Shown: one piece after another, positions 38,146 through 51,900 of the stretch
Numbering within the stretch: position 1 is the stretch's first letter
Layout: each line of letters begins with the position of its first letter
Origin: Pisaster brevispinus
Taxonomy: Eukaryota > Echinodermata > Asteroidea > Forcipulatida > Asteriidae
Direction: 5' to 3'
Length of the DNA: 64,000 bases
Assembly: GCA_023634235.1 (NCBI GenBank)
Contig: JAMKCF010000019.1
Location: forward strand, 12,417,684 to 12,481,683
Position numbers and translations under genes: made by a program
The notes under the pieces: generated by a model
Databases searched by the model: none
Told to the model about the DNA's origin: nothing
Seen by the model: the letters and a program-made list of their open reading frames with translations, nothing else

Positions 38146-41100
38146 CGGGGCCGCTCGCCCCGCCTAGAAAATGCTCAGAGACACGGATCTACGACGAGGT
38201 GAGAGCCCTGAATCGTGGCTTTCCAGTGGTGGAAACCTTGTGCAAATCCGATGTTGTTATGGGTGTGATTTGACCCTCCTTGTATTTTATTTCGTTTCTT
38301 CTTCTTTTTGTGCAGCTCCGTGTACAAAAATCCCACTGAAGATGCTTTTGAGTGGCTTTCTGAGTGTCCCAGCCTGCAGGCCATTTCCGGCACGAAGATG
38401 GTGCACATCGGCCCAAAAAGTCTGATGTTCGGGTGAAGTGGAATTCAAGGCACACTCAGGTACAAATTTCGTCTCTCTAGCATTTCTAGTTCATGAGTTA
38501 TTCTCAAACTTAGCTCGGGTGTTGTTTCAAATCATTCTTCGGGTGGACATGTCTTGCCTTTGTTGTTGCTCGGCCCCGGCGCGTGGGCTAACTTGCCGGT
38601 GGTTGTAGCCCTTTTCCGGGGCCGCTCGCCCCACCTAGAAAATGCTCAGAGACACGGATCCACGACGAGGTGAGAGCCCTGAATCGTGGCTTTCCAGTGG
38701 TGGAAACCTTGTGCAAATCCGATGTTGTTATGGGTGTGATTTGACCCTCCTTGTATTTTATTTCGTTTCTTCTTCTTTTTGTGCAGCTCCGTGTACAAAA
38801 ATCCCACTGAAGATGCTTTTGAGTGGCTTTCTGAGTGTCCCAGCCTGCAGGCCATTTCCGGCACGAAGATGGTGCACATCGGCCCGAAAAGTCTGATGTT
38901 CGGGTGAAGTGGAATTCAAGGCACACTCAGGTACAAATTTCGTCTCTCTAGCATTTCTAGTTCATGAGTTATTCTCAAACTTAGCTCGGGTGTTGTTTCA
39001 AATCATTCTTCGGGTGGACATGTCTTGCCTTTGTTGTTGCTCGGCCCCGGCGCGTGGGCTAACTTGCCGGTGGTTGTAGCCCTATTCCGGGGCCGCTCGC
39101 CCCGCCTAGAAAATGCTCAGAGACACGGATCCACGACGAGGTGAGAGCCCTGAATCGTGGCTTTCCAGTGGTGGAAACCTTGTGCAAATCCGATGTTGTT
39201 ATGGGTGTGATTTGACCCTCCTTGTATTTTATTTCGTTTCTTCTTCTTTTTGTGCAGCTCCGTGTACAAAAATCCCACTGAAGATGCTTTTGAGTGGCTT
39301 TCTGAGTGTCCCAGCCTGCAGGCCATTTCCGGCACGAAGATGGTGCACATCGGCCCAAAAAGTCTAATGTTCGGGTGAAGTGGAATTCAAGGCACACTCA
39401 GGTACAAATTTCGTCTCTCTAGCATTTCTAGTTCATGAGTTATTCTCAAACTTAGCTCGGGTGTTGTTTCAAATCATTCTTCGGGTGGACATGTCTTGCC
39501 TTTGTTGTTGCTCGGCCCCGGCGCGTGGGCTAACTTGCCGGTGGTTGTAGCCCTATTCCGGGGCCGCTCGCCCCGCCTAGAAAATGCTCAGAGACACGGA
39601 TCCACGACGAGGTGAGAGCCCTGAATCGTGGCTTTCCAGTGGTGGAAACCTTGTGCAAATCCGATGTTGTTATGGGTGTGATTTGACCCTCCTTGTATTT
39701 TATTTCGTTTCTTCTTCTTTTTGTGCAGCTCCGTGTACAAAAATCCCACTGAAGATGCTTTTGAGTGGCTTTCTGAGTGTCCCAGCCTGCAGGCCATTTC
39801 CGGCACGAAGATGGTGCACATCGGCCCAAAAAGTCTAATGTTCGGTTGAAGTGGAATTCAAGGCACACTCAGGTACAAATTTCGTCTCTCTAGCATTTCT
39901 AGTTCATGAGTTATTCTCAAACTTAGCTCGGGTGTTGTTTCAAATCATTCTTCGGGTGGACATGTCTTGCCTTTGTTGTTGCTCGGCCCCGGCGCGTGGG
40001 CTAACTTGCCGGTGGTTGTAGCCCTTTTCCGGGGCCGCTCGCCCCACCTAGAAAATGCTCAGAGACACGGATCTACGACGAGGTGAGAGCCCTGAATCGT
40101 GGCTTTCCAGTGGTGGAAACCTTGTGCAAATCCGATGTTGTTATGGGTGTGATTTGACCCTCCTTGTATTTTATTTCGTTTCTTCTTCTTTTTGTGCAGC
40201 TCCGTGTACAAAAATCCCACTGAAGATGCTTTTGAGTGGCTTTCTGAGTGTCCCAGCCTGCAGGCCATTTCCGGCACGAAGATGGTGCACATCGGCCCAA
40301 AAAGTCTGATGTTCGGGTGAAGTGGAATTCAAGGCACACTCAGGTACAAATTTCGTCTCTCTAGCATTTCTAGTTCATGAGTTATTCTCAAACTTAGCTC
40401 GGGTGTTGTTTCAAATCATTCTTCGGGTGGACATGTCTTGCCTTTGTTGTTGCTCGGCCCCGGCGCGTGGGCTAACTTGCCGGTGGTTGTAGCCCTATTC
40501 CGGGGCCGCTCGCCCCGCCCTGAAAATGCTCAGAGACACGGATCTACGACGAGGTGAGAGCCCTGAATCGTGGCTTTCCAGTGGTGGAAACCTTGTGCAA
40601 ATCCGATGTTGTTATGGGTGTGATTTGACCCTCCTTGTATTTTATTTCGTTTCTTCTTCTTTTTGTGCAGCTCCGTGTACAAAAATCCCACTGAAGATGC
40701 TTTTGAGTGGCTTTCTGAGTGTCCCAGCCTGCAGGCCATTTCCGGCACGAAGATGGTGCACATCGGCCCAAAAAGTCTAATGTTCGGTTGAAGTGGAATT
40801 CAAGGCACACTCAGGTACAAATTTCGTCTCTTTAGCATTTCTAGTTCATGAGTTATTCTCAAACTTAGCTCGGGTGTTGTTTCAAATCATTCTTCGGGTG
40901 GACATGTCTTGCCTTTGTTGTTGCTCGGCCCCGGCGCGTGGGCTAACTTGCCGGTGGTTGTAGCCCTATTCCGGGGCCGCTCGCCCCGCCTAGAAAATGC
41001 TCAGAGACACGGATTTACGACGAGGTGAGAGCCCTGAATCGTGGCTTTCCAGTGGTGGAAACCTTGTGCAAATCCGATGTTGTTATGGGTGTGATTTGAC

Positions 41101-42384
41101 CCTCCTTGTATTTTATTTCGTTTCTTCTTCTTTTTGTGCAGCTCCGTGTACAAAAATCCCACTGAAGATGCTTTTGAGTGGCTTTCTGAGTGTCCCAGCC
41201 TGCAGGCCATTTCCGGCACGAAGATGGTGCACATCGGCCCAAAAAGTCTGATGTTCGGGTGAAGTGGAATTCAAGGCACACTCAGGTACAAATTTCGTCT
41301 CTCTAGCATTTCTAGTTCATGAGTTATTCTCAAACTTAGCTCGGGTGTTGTTTCAAATCATTCTTCGGGTGGACATGTCTTGCCTTTGTTGTTGCTCGGC
41401 CCCGGCGCGTGGGCTAACTTGCCGGTGGTTGTAGCCCTTTTCCGGGGCCGCTCGCCCCACCTAGAAAATGCTCAGAGACACGGATCTACGACGAGGTGAG
41501 AGCCCTGAATCGTGGCTTTCCAGTGGTGGAAACCTTGTGCAAATCCGATGTTGTTATGGGTGTGATTTGACCCTCCTTGTATTTTATTTCGTTTCTTCTT
41601 CTTTTTGTGCAGCTCCGTGTACAAAAATCCCACTGAAGATGCTTTTGAGTGGCTTTCTGAGTGTCCCAGCCTGCAGGCCATTTCCGGCACGAAGATGGTG
41701 CACATCGGCCCAAAAAGTCTGATGTTCGGGTGAAGTGGAATTCAAGGCACACTCAGGTACAAATTTCGTCTCTCTAGCATTTCTAGTTCATGAGTTATTC
41801 TCAAACTTAGCTCGGGTGTTGTTTCAAATCATTCTTCGGGTGGACATGTCTTGCCTTTGTTGTTGCTCGGCCCCGGCGCGTGGGCTAACTTGCCGGTGGT
41901 TGTAGCCCTATTCCGGGGCCGCTCGCCCCGCCTAGAAAATGCTCAGAGACACGGATCTACGACGAGGTGAGAGCCCTGAATCGTGGCTTTCCAGTGGTGG
42001 AAACCTTGTGCAAATCCGATGTTGTTATGGGTGTGATTTGACCCTCCTTGTATTTTATTTCGTTTCTTCTTCTTTTTGTGCAGCTCCGTGTACAAAAATC
42101 CCACTGAAGATGCTTTTGAGTGGCTTTCTGAGTGTCCCAGCCTGCAGGCCATTTCCGGCACGAAGATGGTGCACATCGGCCCAAAAAGTCTAATGTTCGG
42201 GTGAAGTGGAATTCAAGGCACACTCAGGTACAAATTTCGTCTCTCTAGCATTTCTAGTTCATGAGTTATTCTCAAACTTAGCTCGGGTGTTGTTTCAAAT
42301 CATTCTTCGGGTGGACATGTCTTGCCTTTGTTGTTGCTCGGCCCCGGCGCGTGGGCTAACTTGCCGGTGGTTGTTGCCCTATTC
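38146..42384. repeat. Array domain 8: trimeric spacing in the right-hand family
   Basis: Nine units with landmarks 38171 to 41939. The linked pair CCCTTTTCC plus CCCCACCTAG occurs at 38,613, 40,026 and 41,439, exactly 1,413 bp apart, marking a three-unit period. TTCGGTTGAAG also recurs in units 39584 and 40526, and CCGCCCTGAAAATG in unit 40526, so the trimers are not perfectly regular. The unit following 41939 has TTGTTGCC at 42,371-42,378, which removes the AG of the second acceptor. Confidence 0.8.
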
Positions 42385-45300
42385 CGGGGCCGCTCGCCCC
42401 GCCTAGAAAATGCTCAGAGACACGGATCCACGACGAGGTGAGAGCCCTGAATCGTGGCTTTCCAGTGGTGGAAACCTTGTGCAAATCCGATGTTGTTATG
42501 GGTGTGATTTGACCCTCCTTGTATTTTATTTCGTTTCTTCTTCTTTTTGTGCAGCTCCGTGTACAAAAATCCCACTGAAGATGCTTTTGAGTGGCTTTCT
42601 GAGTGTCCCAGCCTGCAGGCCATTTCCGGCACGAAGATGGTGCACATCGGCCCGAAAAGTCTGATGTTCGGGTGAAGTGGAATTCAAGGCACACTCAGGT
42701 ACAAATTTCGTCTCTCTAGCATTTCTAGTTCATGAGTTATTCTCAAACTTAGCTCGGGTGTTGTTTCAAATCATTCTTCGGGTGGACATGTCTTGCCTTT
42801 GTTGTTGCTCGGCCCCGGCGCGTGGGCTAACTTGCCGGTGGTTGTAGCCCTATTCCGGGGCCGCTCGCCCCGCCTAGAAAATGCTCAGAGACACGGATCT
42901 ACGACGAGGTGAGAGCCCTGAATCGTGGCTTTCCAGTGGTGGAAACCTTGTGCAAATCCGATGTTGTTATGGGTGTGATTTGACCCTCCTTGTATTTTAT
43001 TTCGTTTCTTCTTCTTTTTGTGCAGCTCCGTGTACAAAAATCCCACTGAAGATGCTTTTGAGTGGCTTTCTGAGTGTCCCAGCCTGCAGGCCATTTCCGG
43101 CACGAAGATGGTGCACATCGGCCCAAAAAGTCTGATGTTCGGGTGAAGTGGAATTCAAGGCACACTCAGGTACAAATTTCGTCTCTCTAGCATTTCTAGT
43201 TCATGAGTTATTCTCAAACTTAGCTCGGGTGTTGTTTCAAATCATTCTTCGGGTGGACATGTCTTGCCTTTGTTGTTGCTCGGCCCCGGCGCGTGGGCTA
43301 ACTTGCCGGTGGTTGTAGCCCTATTCCGGGGCCGCTCGCCCCGCCTAGAAAATGCTCAGAGACACGGATTTACGACGAGGTGAGAGCCCTGAATCGTGGC
43401 TTTCCAGTGGTGGAAACCTTGTGCAAATCCGATGTTGTTATGGGTGTGATTTGACCCTCCTTGTATTTTATTTCGTTTCTTCTTCTTTTTGTGCAGCTCC
43501 GTGTACAAAAATCCCACTGAAGATGCTTTTGAGTGGCTTTCTGAGTGTCCCAGCCTGCAGGCCATTTCCGGCAAGAAGATGGTGCACATCGGCCCAAAAA
43601 GTCTGATGTTCGGGTGAAGTGGAATTCAAGGCACACTCAGGTACAAATTTCGTCTCTCTAGCATTTCTAGTTCATGAGTTATTCTCAAACTTAGCTCGGG
43701 TGTTGTTTCAAATCATTCTTCGGGTGGACATGTCTTGCCTTTGTTGTTGCTCGGCCCCGGCGCGTGGGCTAACTTGCCGGTGGTTGTAGCCCTATTCCGG
43801 GGCCGCTCGCCCCGCCTAGAAAATGCTCAGAGACACGGATCCACGACGAGGTGAGAGCCCTGAATCGTGGCTTTCCAGTGGTGGAAACCTTGTGCAAATC
43901 CGATGTTGTTATGGGTGTGATTTGGCCCTCCTTGTATTTTATTTCGTTTCTTCTTCTTTTTGTGCAGCTCCGTGTACAAAAATCCCACTGAAGATGCTTT
44001 TGAGTGGCTTTCTGAGTGTCCCAGCCTGCAGGCCATTTCCGGCACGAAGATGGTGCACATCGGCCCAAAAAGTCTGATGTTCGGGTGAAGTGGAATTCAA
44101 GGCACACTCAGGTACAAATTTCGTCTCTCTAGCATTTCTAGTTCATGAGTTATTCTCAAACTTAGCTCGGGTGTTGTTTCAAATCATTCTTCGGGTGGAC
44201 ATGTCTTGCCTTTGTTGTTGCTCGGCCCCGGCGCGTGGGCTAACTTGCCGGTGGTTGTAGCCCTATTCCGGGGCCGCTCGCCCCACCTAGAAAATGCTCA
44301 GAGACACGGATCTACGACGAGGTGAGAGCCCTGAATCGTGGCTTTCCAGTGGTGGAAACCTTGTGCAAATCCGATGTTGTTATGGGTGTGATTTGACCCT
44401 CCTTGTATTTTATTTCGTTTCTTCTTCTTTTTGTGCAGCTCCGTGTACAAAAATCCCACTGAAGATGCTTTTGAGTGGCTTTCTGAGTGTCCCAGCCTGC
44501 AGGCCATTTCCGGCAGGAAGATGGTGCACATCGGCCCGAAAAGTCTGATGTTCGGGTGAAGTGGAATTCAAGGCACACTCAGGTACAAATTTCGTCTCTC
44601 TAGCATTTCTAGTTCATGAGTTATTCTCAAACTTAGCTCGGGTGTTGTTTCAAATCATTCTTCGGGTGGACATGTCTTGCCTTTGTTGTTGCTCGGCCCC
44701 GGCGCGTGGGCTAACTTGCCGGTGGTTGTAGCCCTATTCCGGGGCCGCTCACCCCGCCTAGAAAATGCTCAGAGACACGGATCCACGACGAGGTGAGAGC
44801 CCTGAATCGTGGCTTTCCAGTGGTGGAAACCTTGTGCAAATCCGATGTTGTTATGGGTGTGATTTGACCCTCCTTGTATTTTATTTCGTTTCTTCTTCTT
44901 TTTGTGCAGCTCCGTGTACAAAAATCCCACTGAAGATGCTTTTGAGTGGCTTTCTGAGTGTCCCAGCCTGCAGGCCATTTCCGGCACGAAGATGGTACAC
45001 ATCGGCCCAAAAAGTCTGATGTTCGGGTGAAGTGGAATTCAAGGCACACTCAGGTACAAATTTCGTCTCTCTAGCATTTCTAGTTCATGAGTTATTCTCA
45101 AACTTAGCTCGGGTGTTGTTTCAAATCATTCTTCGGGTGGACATGTCTTGCCTTTGTTGTTGCTCGGCCCCGGCGCGTGGGCTAACTTGCCGGTGGTTGT
45201 AGCCCTATTCCGGGGCCGCTCGCCCCGCCTAGAAAATGCTCAGAGACACGGATCTACGACGAGGTGAGAGCCCTGAATCGTGGCTTTCCAGTGGTGGAAA

Positions 45301-48300
45301 CCTTGTGCAAATCCGATGTTGTTATGGGTGTGATTTGACCCTCCTTGTATTTTATTTCGTTTCTTCTTCTTTTTGTGCAGCTCCGTGTACAAAAATCCCA
45401 CTGAAGATGCTTTTGAGTGGCTTTCTGAGTGTCCCAGCCTGCAGGCCATTTCCGGCACGAAGATGGTGCACATCGGCCCGAAAAGTCTGATGTTCGGGTG
45501 AAGTGGAATTCAAGGCACACTCAGGTACAAATTTCGTCTCTCTAGCATTTCTAGTTCATGAGTTATTCTCAAACTTAGCTCGGGTGTTGTTTCAAATCAT
45601 TCTTCGGGTGGACATGTCTTGCCTTTGTTGTTGCTCGGCCCCGGCGCGTGGGCTAACTTGCCGGTGGTTGTAGCCCTATTCCGGGGCCGCTCGCCCCGCC
45701 CTGAAAATGCTCAGAGACACGGATCTACGACGAGGTGAGAGCCCTGAATCGTGGCTTTCCAGTGGTGGAAACCTTGTGCAAATCCGATGTTGTTATGGGT
45801 GTGATTTGACCCTCCTTGTATTTTATTTCGTTTCTTCTTCTTTTTGTGCAGCTCCGTGTACAAAAATCCCACTGAAGATGCTTTTGAGTGGCTTTCTGAG
45901 TGTCCCAGCCTGCAGGCCATTTCCGGCACGAAGATGGTGCACATCGGCCCGAAAAGTCTGATGTTCGGGTGAAGTGGAATTCAAGGCACACTCAGGTACA
46001 AATTTCGTCTCTCTAGCATTTCTAGTTCATGAGTTATTCTCAAACTTAGCTCGGGTGTTGTTTCAAATCATTCTTCGGGTGGACATGTCTTGCCTTTGTT
46101 GTTGCTCGGCCCCGGCGCGTGGGCTAACTTGCCGGTGGTTGTAGCCCTATTCCGGGGCCGCTCGCCCCGCCTAGAAAATGCTCAGAGACACGGATCCACG
46201 ACGACGTGAGAGCCCTGAATCGTGGCTTTCCAGTGGTGGAAACCTTGTGCAAATCCGATGTTGTTATGGGTGTGATTTGAGCCTCCTTGTATTTTATTTC
46301 GTTTCTTCTTCTTTTTGTGCAGCTCCGTGTACAAAAATCCCACTGAAGATGCTTTTGAGTGGCTTTCTGAGTGTCCCAGCCTGCAGGCCATTTCCGGCAC
46401 GAAGATGGTGCACATCGGCCCGAAAAGTCTGATGTTCGGGTGAAGTGGAATTCAAGGCACACTCAGGTACAAATTTCGTCTCTCTAGCATTTCTAGTTCA
46501 TGAGTTATTCTCAAACTTAGCTCGGGTGTTGTTTCAAATCATTCTTCGGGTGGACATGTCTTGCCTTTGTTGTTGCTCGGCCCCGGCGCGTGGGCTAACT
46601 TGCCGGTGGTTGTAGCCCTATTCCGGGGCCGCTCGCCCCGCCTAGAAAATGCTCAGAGACACGGATCTACGACGAAGTGAGAGCCCTGAATCGTGGCTTT
46701 CCAGTGGTGGAAACCTTGTGCAAATCCGATGTTGTTATGGGTGTGATTTGAGCCTCCTTGTATTTTATTTCGTTTCTTCTTCTTTTTGTGCAGCTCCGTG
46801 TACAAAAATCCCACTGAAGATGCTTTTGAGTGGCTTTCTGAGTGTCCCAGCCTGCAGGCCATTTCCGGCAGGAAGATGGTGCACATCGGCCCGAAAAGTC
46901 TGATGTTCGGGTGAAGTGGAATTCAAGGCACACTCAGGTACAAATTTCTTCTCTCTAGCATTTCTAGTTCATGAGTTATTCTCAAACTTAGCTCGGGTGT
47001 TGTTTCAAATCATTCTTCGGGTGGACATGTCTTGCCTTTGTTGTTGCTCGGCCCCGGCACGTGGGCTAACTTGCCGGTGGTTGTAGCCCTATTCCGGGGC
47101 CGCTCGCCCCGCCTAAAAAATGCTCAGAGACACGGATCCACGACGAGTTGAGAGCCCTGAATCGTGGCTTTCCAGTGGTGGAAACCTTGTGCAAATCCGA
47201 TGTTGTTATGGGTGTGATTTGAGCCTCCTTGTATTTTATTTCGTTTCTTCTTCTTTTTGTGCAGCTCCGTGTACAAAAATCCCACTGAAGATGCTTTTGA
47301 GTGGCTTTCTGAGTGTCCCAGCCTGCAGGCCATTTCCGGCACGAAGATGGTGCACATCGGCCCGAAAAGTCTGATGTTCGGGTGAAGTGGAATTCAAGGC
47401 ACACTCAGGTACAAATTTCGTCTCTCTAGCATTTCTAGTTCATGAGTTATTCTCAAACTTAGCTCGGGTGTTGTTTCAAATCATTCTTCGGGTGGACATG
47501 TCTTGCCTTTGTTGTTGCTCGGCCCCGGCACGTGGGCTAACTTGCCGGTGGTTGTAGCCCTATTCCGGGGCCGCTCGCCCCGCCTAGAAAATGCTCAGAG
47601 ACACGGATCCACAACGAGGTGAGAGCCCTGAATCGTGGCTTTCCAGTGGTGGAAACCTTGTGCAAATCCGATGTTGTTATGGGTGTGATTTGACCCTCCT
47701 TGTATTTTATTTCGTTTCTTCTTCTTTTTGTGCAGCTCCGTGTACAAAAATCCCACTGAAGATGCTTTTGAGTGGCTTTCTGAGTGTCCCAGCCTGCAGG
47801 CCATTTCCGGCACGAAGATGGTGCACATCGGCCCGAAAAGTCTGATGTTCGGGTGAAGTGGAATTCAAGGCACACTCAGGTACAAATTTCGTCTCTCTAG
47901 CATTTCTAGTTCATGAGTTATTCTCAAACTTAGCTCGGGTGTTGTTTCAAGTCATTCTTCGGGTGGACATGTCTTGCCTTTGTTGTTGCTCGGCCCCGGC
48001 GCGTGGGCTAACTTGCCGGTGGTTGTAGCCCTATTCCGGGGCCGCTCGCCCCGCCTAGAAAATGCTCAGACACACGGATCCACAACGAGGTGAGAGCCCT
48101 GAATCGTGGCTTTCCAGTGGTGGAAACCTTGTGCAAATCCGATGTTGTTATGGGTGTGATTTGACCCTCCTTGTATTTTATTTCGTTTCTTCTTCTTTTT
48201 GTGCAGCTCCGTGTACAAAAATCCCACTGAAGATGCTTTTGAGTGGCTTTCTGAGTGTCCCAGCCTGCAGGCCATTTCCGGCACGAAGATGGTGCACATC

Positions 48301-48978
48301 GGCCCGAAAAGTCTGATGTTCGGGTGAAGTGGAATTCAAGGCACACTCAGGTACAAATTTCGTCTCTCTAGCATTTCTAGTTCATGAGTTATTCTCAAAC
48401 TTAGCTCGGGTGTTGTTTCAAATCATTCTTCGGGTGGACATGTCTTGCCTTTGTTGTTGCTCGGCCCCGGCGCGTGGGCTAACTTGCCGGTGGTTGTAGC
48501 CCTATTCCGGGGCCGCTCGCCCCGCCTAGAAAATGCTCAGAGACACGGATCTACGACGAGGTGAGAGCCCTGAATCGTGGCTTTCCAGTGGTGGAAACCT
48601 TGTGCAAATCCGATGTTGTTATGGGTGTGATTTGAACCTCCTTGTATTTTATTTCGTTTCTTCTTCTTTTTGTGCAGCTCCGTGTACAAAAATCCCACTG
48701 AAGATGCTTTTGAGTGGCTTTCTGAGTGTCCCAGCCTGCAGGCCATTTCCGGCACGAAGATGGTGCACATCGGCCCGAAAAGTCTGATGTTCGGGTGAAG
48801 TGGAATTCAAGGCACACTCAGGTACAAATTTCGTCTCTCTAGCATTTCTAGTTCATGAGTTATTCTCAAACTTAGCTCGGGTGTTGTTTCAAATCATTCT
48901 TCGGGTGGACATGTCTTGCCTTTGTTGTTGCTCGGCCCCGGCGCGTGGGCTAACTTGCCGGTGGTTGTAGCCCTATTC
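42385..48978. repeat. Array domain 9: units enriched in the CCCGAAAAG variant
   Basis: Fourteen units (landmarks 42410 to 48533). The exon-like segment often has CCCGAAAAG in place of CCCAAAAAG, and all eight units from 45236 to 48533 carry it. Units 46178, 46649 and 47120 share TTTGAGCCTCC in the intron-like part and each has a different change at the first donor (GACGTGAG, GAAGTGAG, GAGTTGAG). Two adjacent units have CACGTG (47,058-47,063 and 47,529-47,534) where others have CGCGTG. CCGCCCTGAAAATG recurs in unit 45707. Confidence 0.8.
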
Positions 48979-51900
48979 CGGGGCCGCTCGCCCCGCCTAG
49001 AAAACGCTCAGAGACACGGATCCACAACGAGGTGAGAGCCCTGAATCGTGGCTTTCCAGTGGTGGAAACCTTGTGCAAATCCGATGTGTTATGGGTGTGA
49101 TTTGACCCTCCTTGTATTTTATTTCGTTTCTTCTTCTTTTTGTGCAGCTCCGTGTACAAAAATCCCACTGAAGATGCTTTTGAGTGGCTTTCTGAGTGTC
49201 CCAGCCTGCAGGCCATTTCCGGCACGAAGATGGTGCACATCGGCCCAAAAAGTCTGATGTTCGGGTGAAGTGGAATTCAAGGCACACTCAGGTACAAATT
49301 TCGTCTCTCTAGCATTTCTAGTTCATGAGTTATTCTCAAACTTAGCTCGGGTGTTGTTTCAAGTCATTCTTCGGGTGGACATGTCTTGCCTTTGTTGTTG
49401 CTCGGCCCCGGCGCGTGGGCTAACTTGCCGGTGGTTGTAGCCCTATTCCGGGGCCGCTCGCCCCGCCTAGAAAATGCTCAGAGACACGGATCCACGACGA
49501 GGTGAGAGCCCTGAATCGTGGCTTTCCAGTGGTGGAAACCTTGTGCAAATCCGATGTTGTTATGGGTGTGATTTGACCCTCCTTGTATTTTATTTCGTTT
49601 CTTCTTCTTTTTGTGCAGCTCCGTGTACAAAAATCCCACTGAAGATGCTTTTGAGTGGCTTTCTGAGTGTCCCAGCCTGCAGGCCATTTCCGGCACGAAG
49701 ATGGTGCACATCGGCCCAAAAAGTCTAATGTTCGGGTGAAGTGGAATTCAAGGCACACTCAGGTACAAATTTCGTCTCTCTAGCATTTCTAGTTCATGAG
49801 TTATTCTCAAACTTAGCTCGGGTGTTGTTTCAAATCATTCTTCGGGTGGACATGTCTTGCCTTTGTTGTTGCTCGGCCCCGGCGCGTGGGCTAACTTGCC
49901 GGTGGTTGTAGCCCTATTCCGGGGCCGCTCGCCCCGCCTAGAAAATGCTCAGAGACACGGATCTACAACGAGGTGAGAGCCCTGAATCGTGGCTTTCCAG
50001 TGGTGGAAACCTTGTGCAAATCCGATGTTGTTATGGGTGTGATTTGACCCTCCTTGTATTTTATTTCGTTTCTTCTTCTTTTTGTGCAGCTCCGTGTACA
50101 AAAATCCCACTGAAGATGCTTTTGAGTGGCTTTCTGAGTGTCCCAGCCTGCAGGCCATTTCCGGCACGAAGATGGTGCACATCGGCCCAAAAAGTCTGAT
50201 GTTCGGGTGAAGTGGAATTCAAGGCACACTCAGGTACAAATTTCGTCTCTCTAGCATTTCTAGTTCATGAGTTATTCTCAAACTTAGCTCGGGTGTTGTT
50301 TCAAGTCATTCTTCGGGTGGACATGTCTTGCCTTTGTTGTTGCTCGGCCCCGGCGCGTGGGCTAACTTGCCGGTGGTTGTAGCCCTATTCCGGGGCCGCT
50401 CGCCCCGCCTAGAAAATGCTCAGAGACACGGATCCACAACGAGGTGAGAGCCCTGAATCGTGGCTTTCCAGTGGTGGAAACCTTGTGCAAATCCGATGTT
50501 GTTATGGGTGTGATTTGACCCTCCTTGTATTTTATTTCGTTTCTTCTTCTTTTTGTGCAGCTCTGTGTACAAAAATCCCACTGAAGATGCTTTTGAGTGG
50601 CTTTCTGAGTGTCCCAGCCTGCAGGCCATTTCCGGCACGAAGATGGTGCACATCGGCCCGAAAAGTCTGATGTTCGGGTGAAGTGGAATTCAAGGCACAC
50701 TCAGGTACAAATTTCGTCTCTCTAGCATTTCTAGTTCATGAGTTATTCTCAAACTTAGCTCGGGTGTTGTTTCAAATCATTCTTCGGGTGGACATGTCTT
50801 GCCTTTGTTGTTGCTCGGCCCCGGCGCGTGGGCTAACTTGCCGGTGGTTGTAGCCCTATTCCGGGGCCGCTCGCCCCGCCTAGAAAATGCTCAGAGACAC
50901 GGATCTACGACGAGGTGAGAGCCCTGAATCGTGGCTTTCCAGTGGTGGAAACCTTGTGCAAATCCGATGTTGTTATGGGTGTGATTTGACCCTCCTTGTA
51001 TTTTATTTCGTTTCTTCTTCTTTTTGTGCAGCTCCGTGTACAAAAATCCCACTGAAGATGCTTTTGAGTGGCTTTCTGAGTGTCCCAGCCTGCATGCCAT
51101 TTCCGGCACGAAGATGGTGCACATCGGCCCAAAAAGTCTGATGTTCGGGTGAAGTGGAATTCAAGGCACACTCAGGTACAAATTTCGTCTCTCTAGCATT
51201 TCTAGTTCATGAGTTATTCTCAAACTTAGCTCGGGTGTTGTTTCAAGTCATTCTTCGGGTGGACATGTCTTGCCTTTGTTGTTGCTCGGCCCCGGCGCGT
51301 GGGCTAACTTGCCGGTGGTTGTAGCCCTATTCCGGGGCCGCTCGCCCCGCCTAGAAAATGCTCAGAGACACGGATCTACAACGAGGTGAGAGCCCTGAAT
51401 CGTGGCTTTCCAGTGGTGGAAACCTTGTGCAAATCCGATGTTGTTATGGGTGTGATTTGACCCTCCTTGTATTTTATTTCGTTTCTTCTTCTTTTTGTGC
51501 AGCTCCGTGTACAAAAATCCCACTGAAGATGCTTTTGAGTGGCTTTCTGAGTGTCCCAGCCTGCAGGCCATTTCCGGCACGAAGATGGTGCACATCGGCC
51601 CGAAAAGTCTGATGTTCGGGTGAAGTGGAATTCAAGGCACACTCAGGTACAAATTTCGTCTCTCTAGCATTTCTAGTTCATGAGTTATTCTCAAACTTAG
51701 CTCGGGTGTTGTTTCAAATCATTCTTCGGATGGACATGTCTTGCCTTTGTTGTTGCTCGGCCCCGGCGCGTGGGCTAACTTGCCGGTGGTTGTAGCCCTA
51801 TTCCGGGGCCGCTCGCCCCGCCTAGAAAATGCTCAGAGACACGGATCCACGACGAGGTGAGAGCCCTGAATCGTGGCTTTCCAGTGGTGGAAACCTTGTG

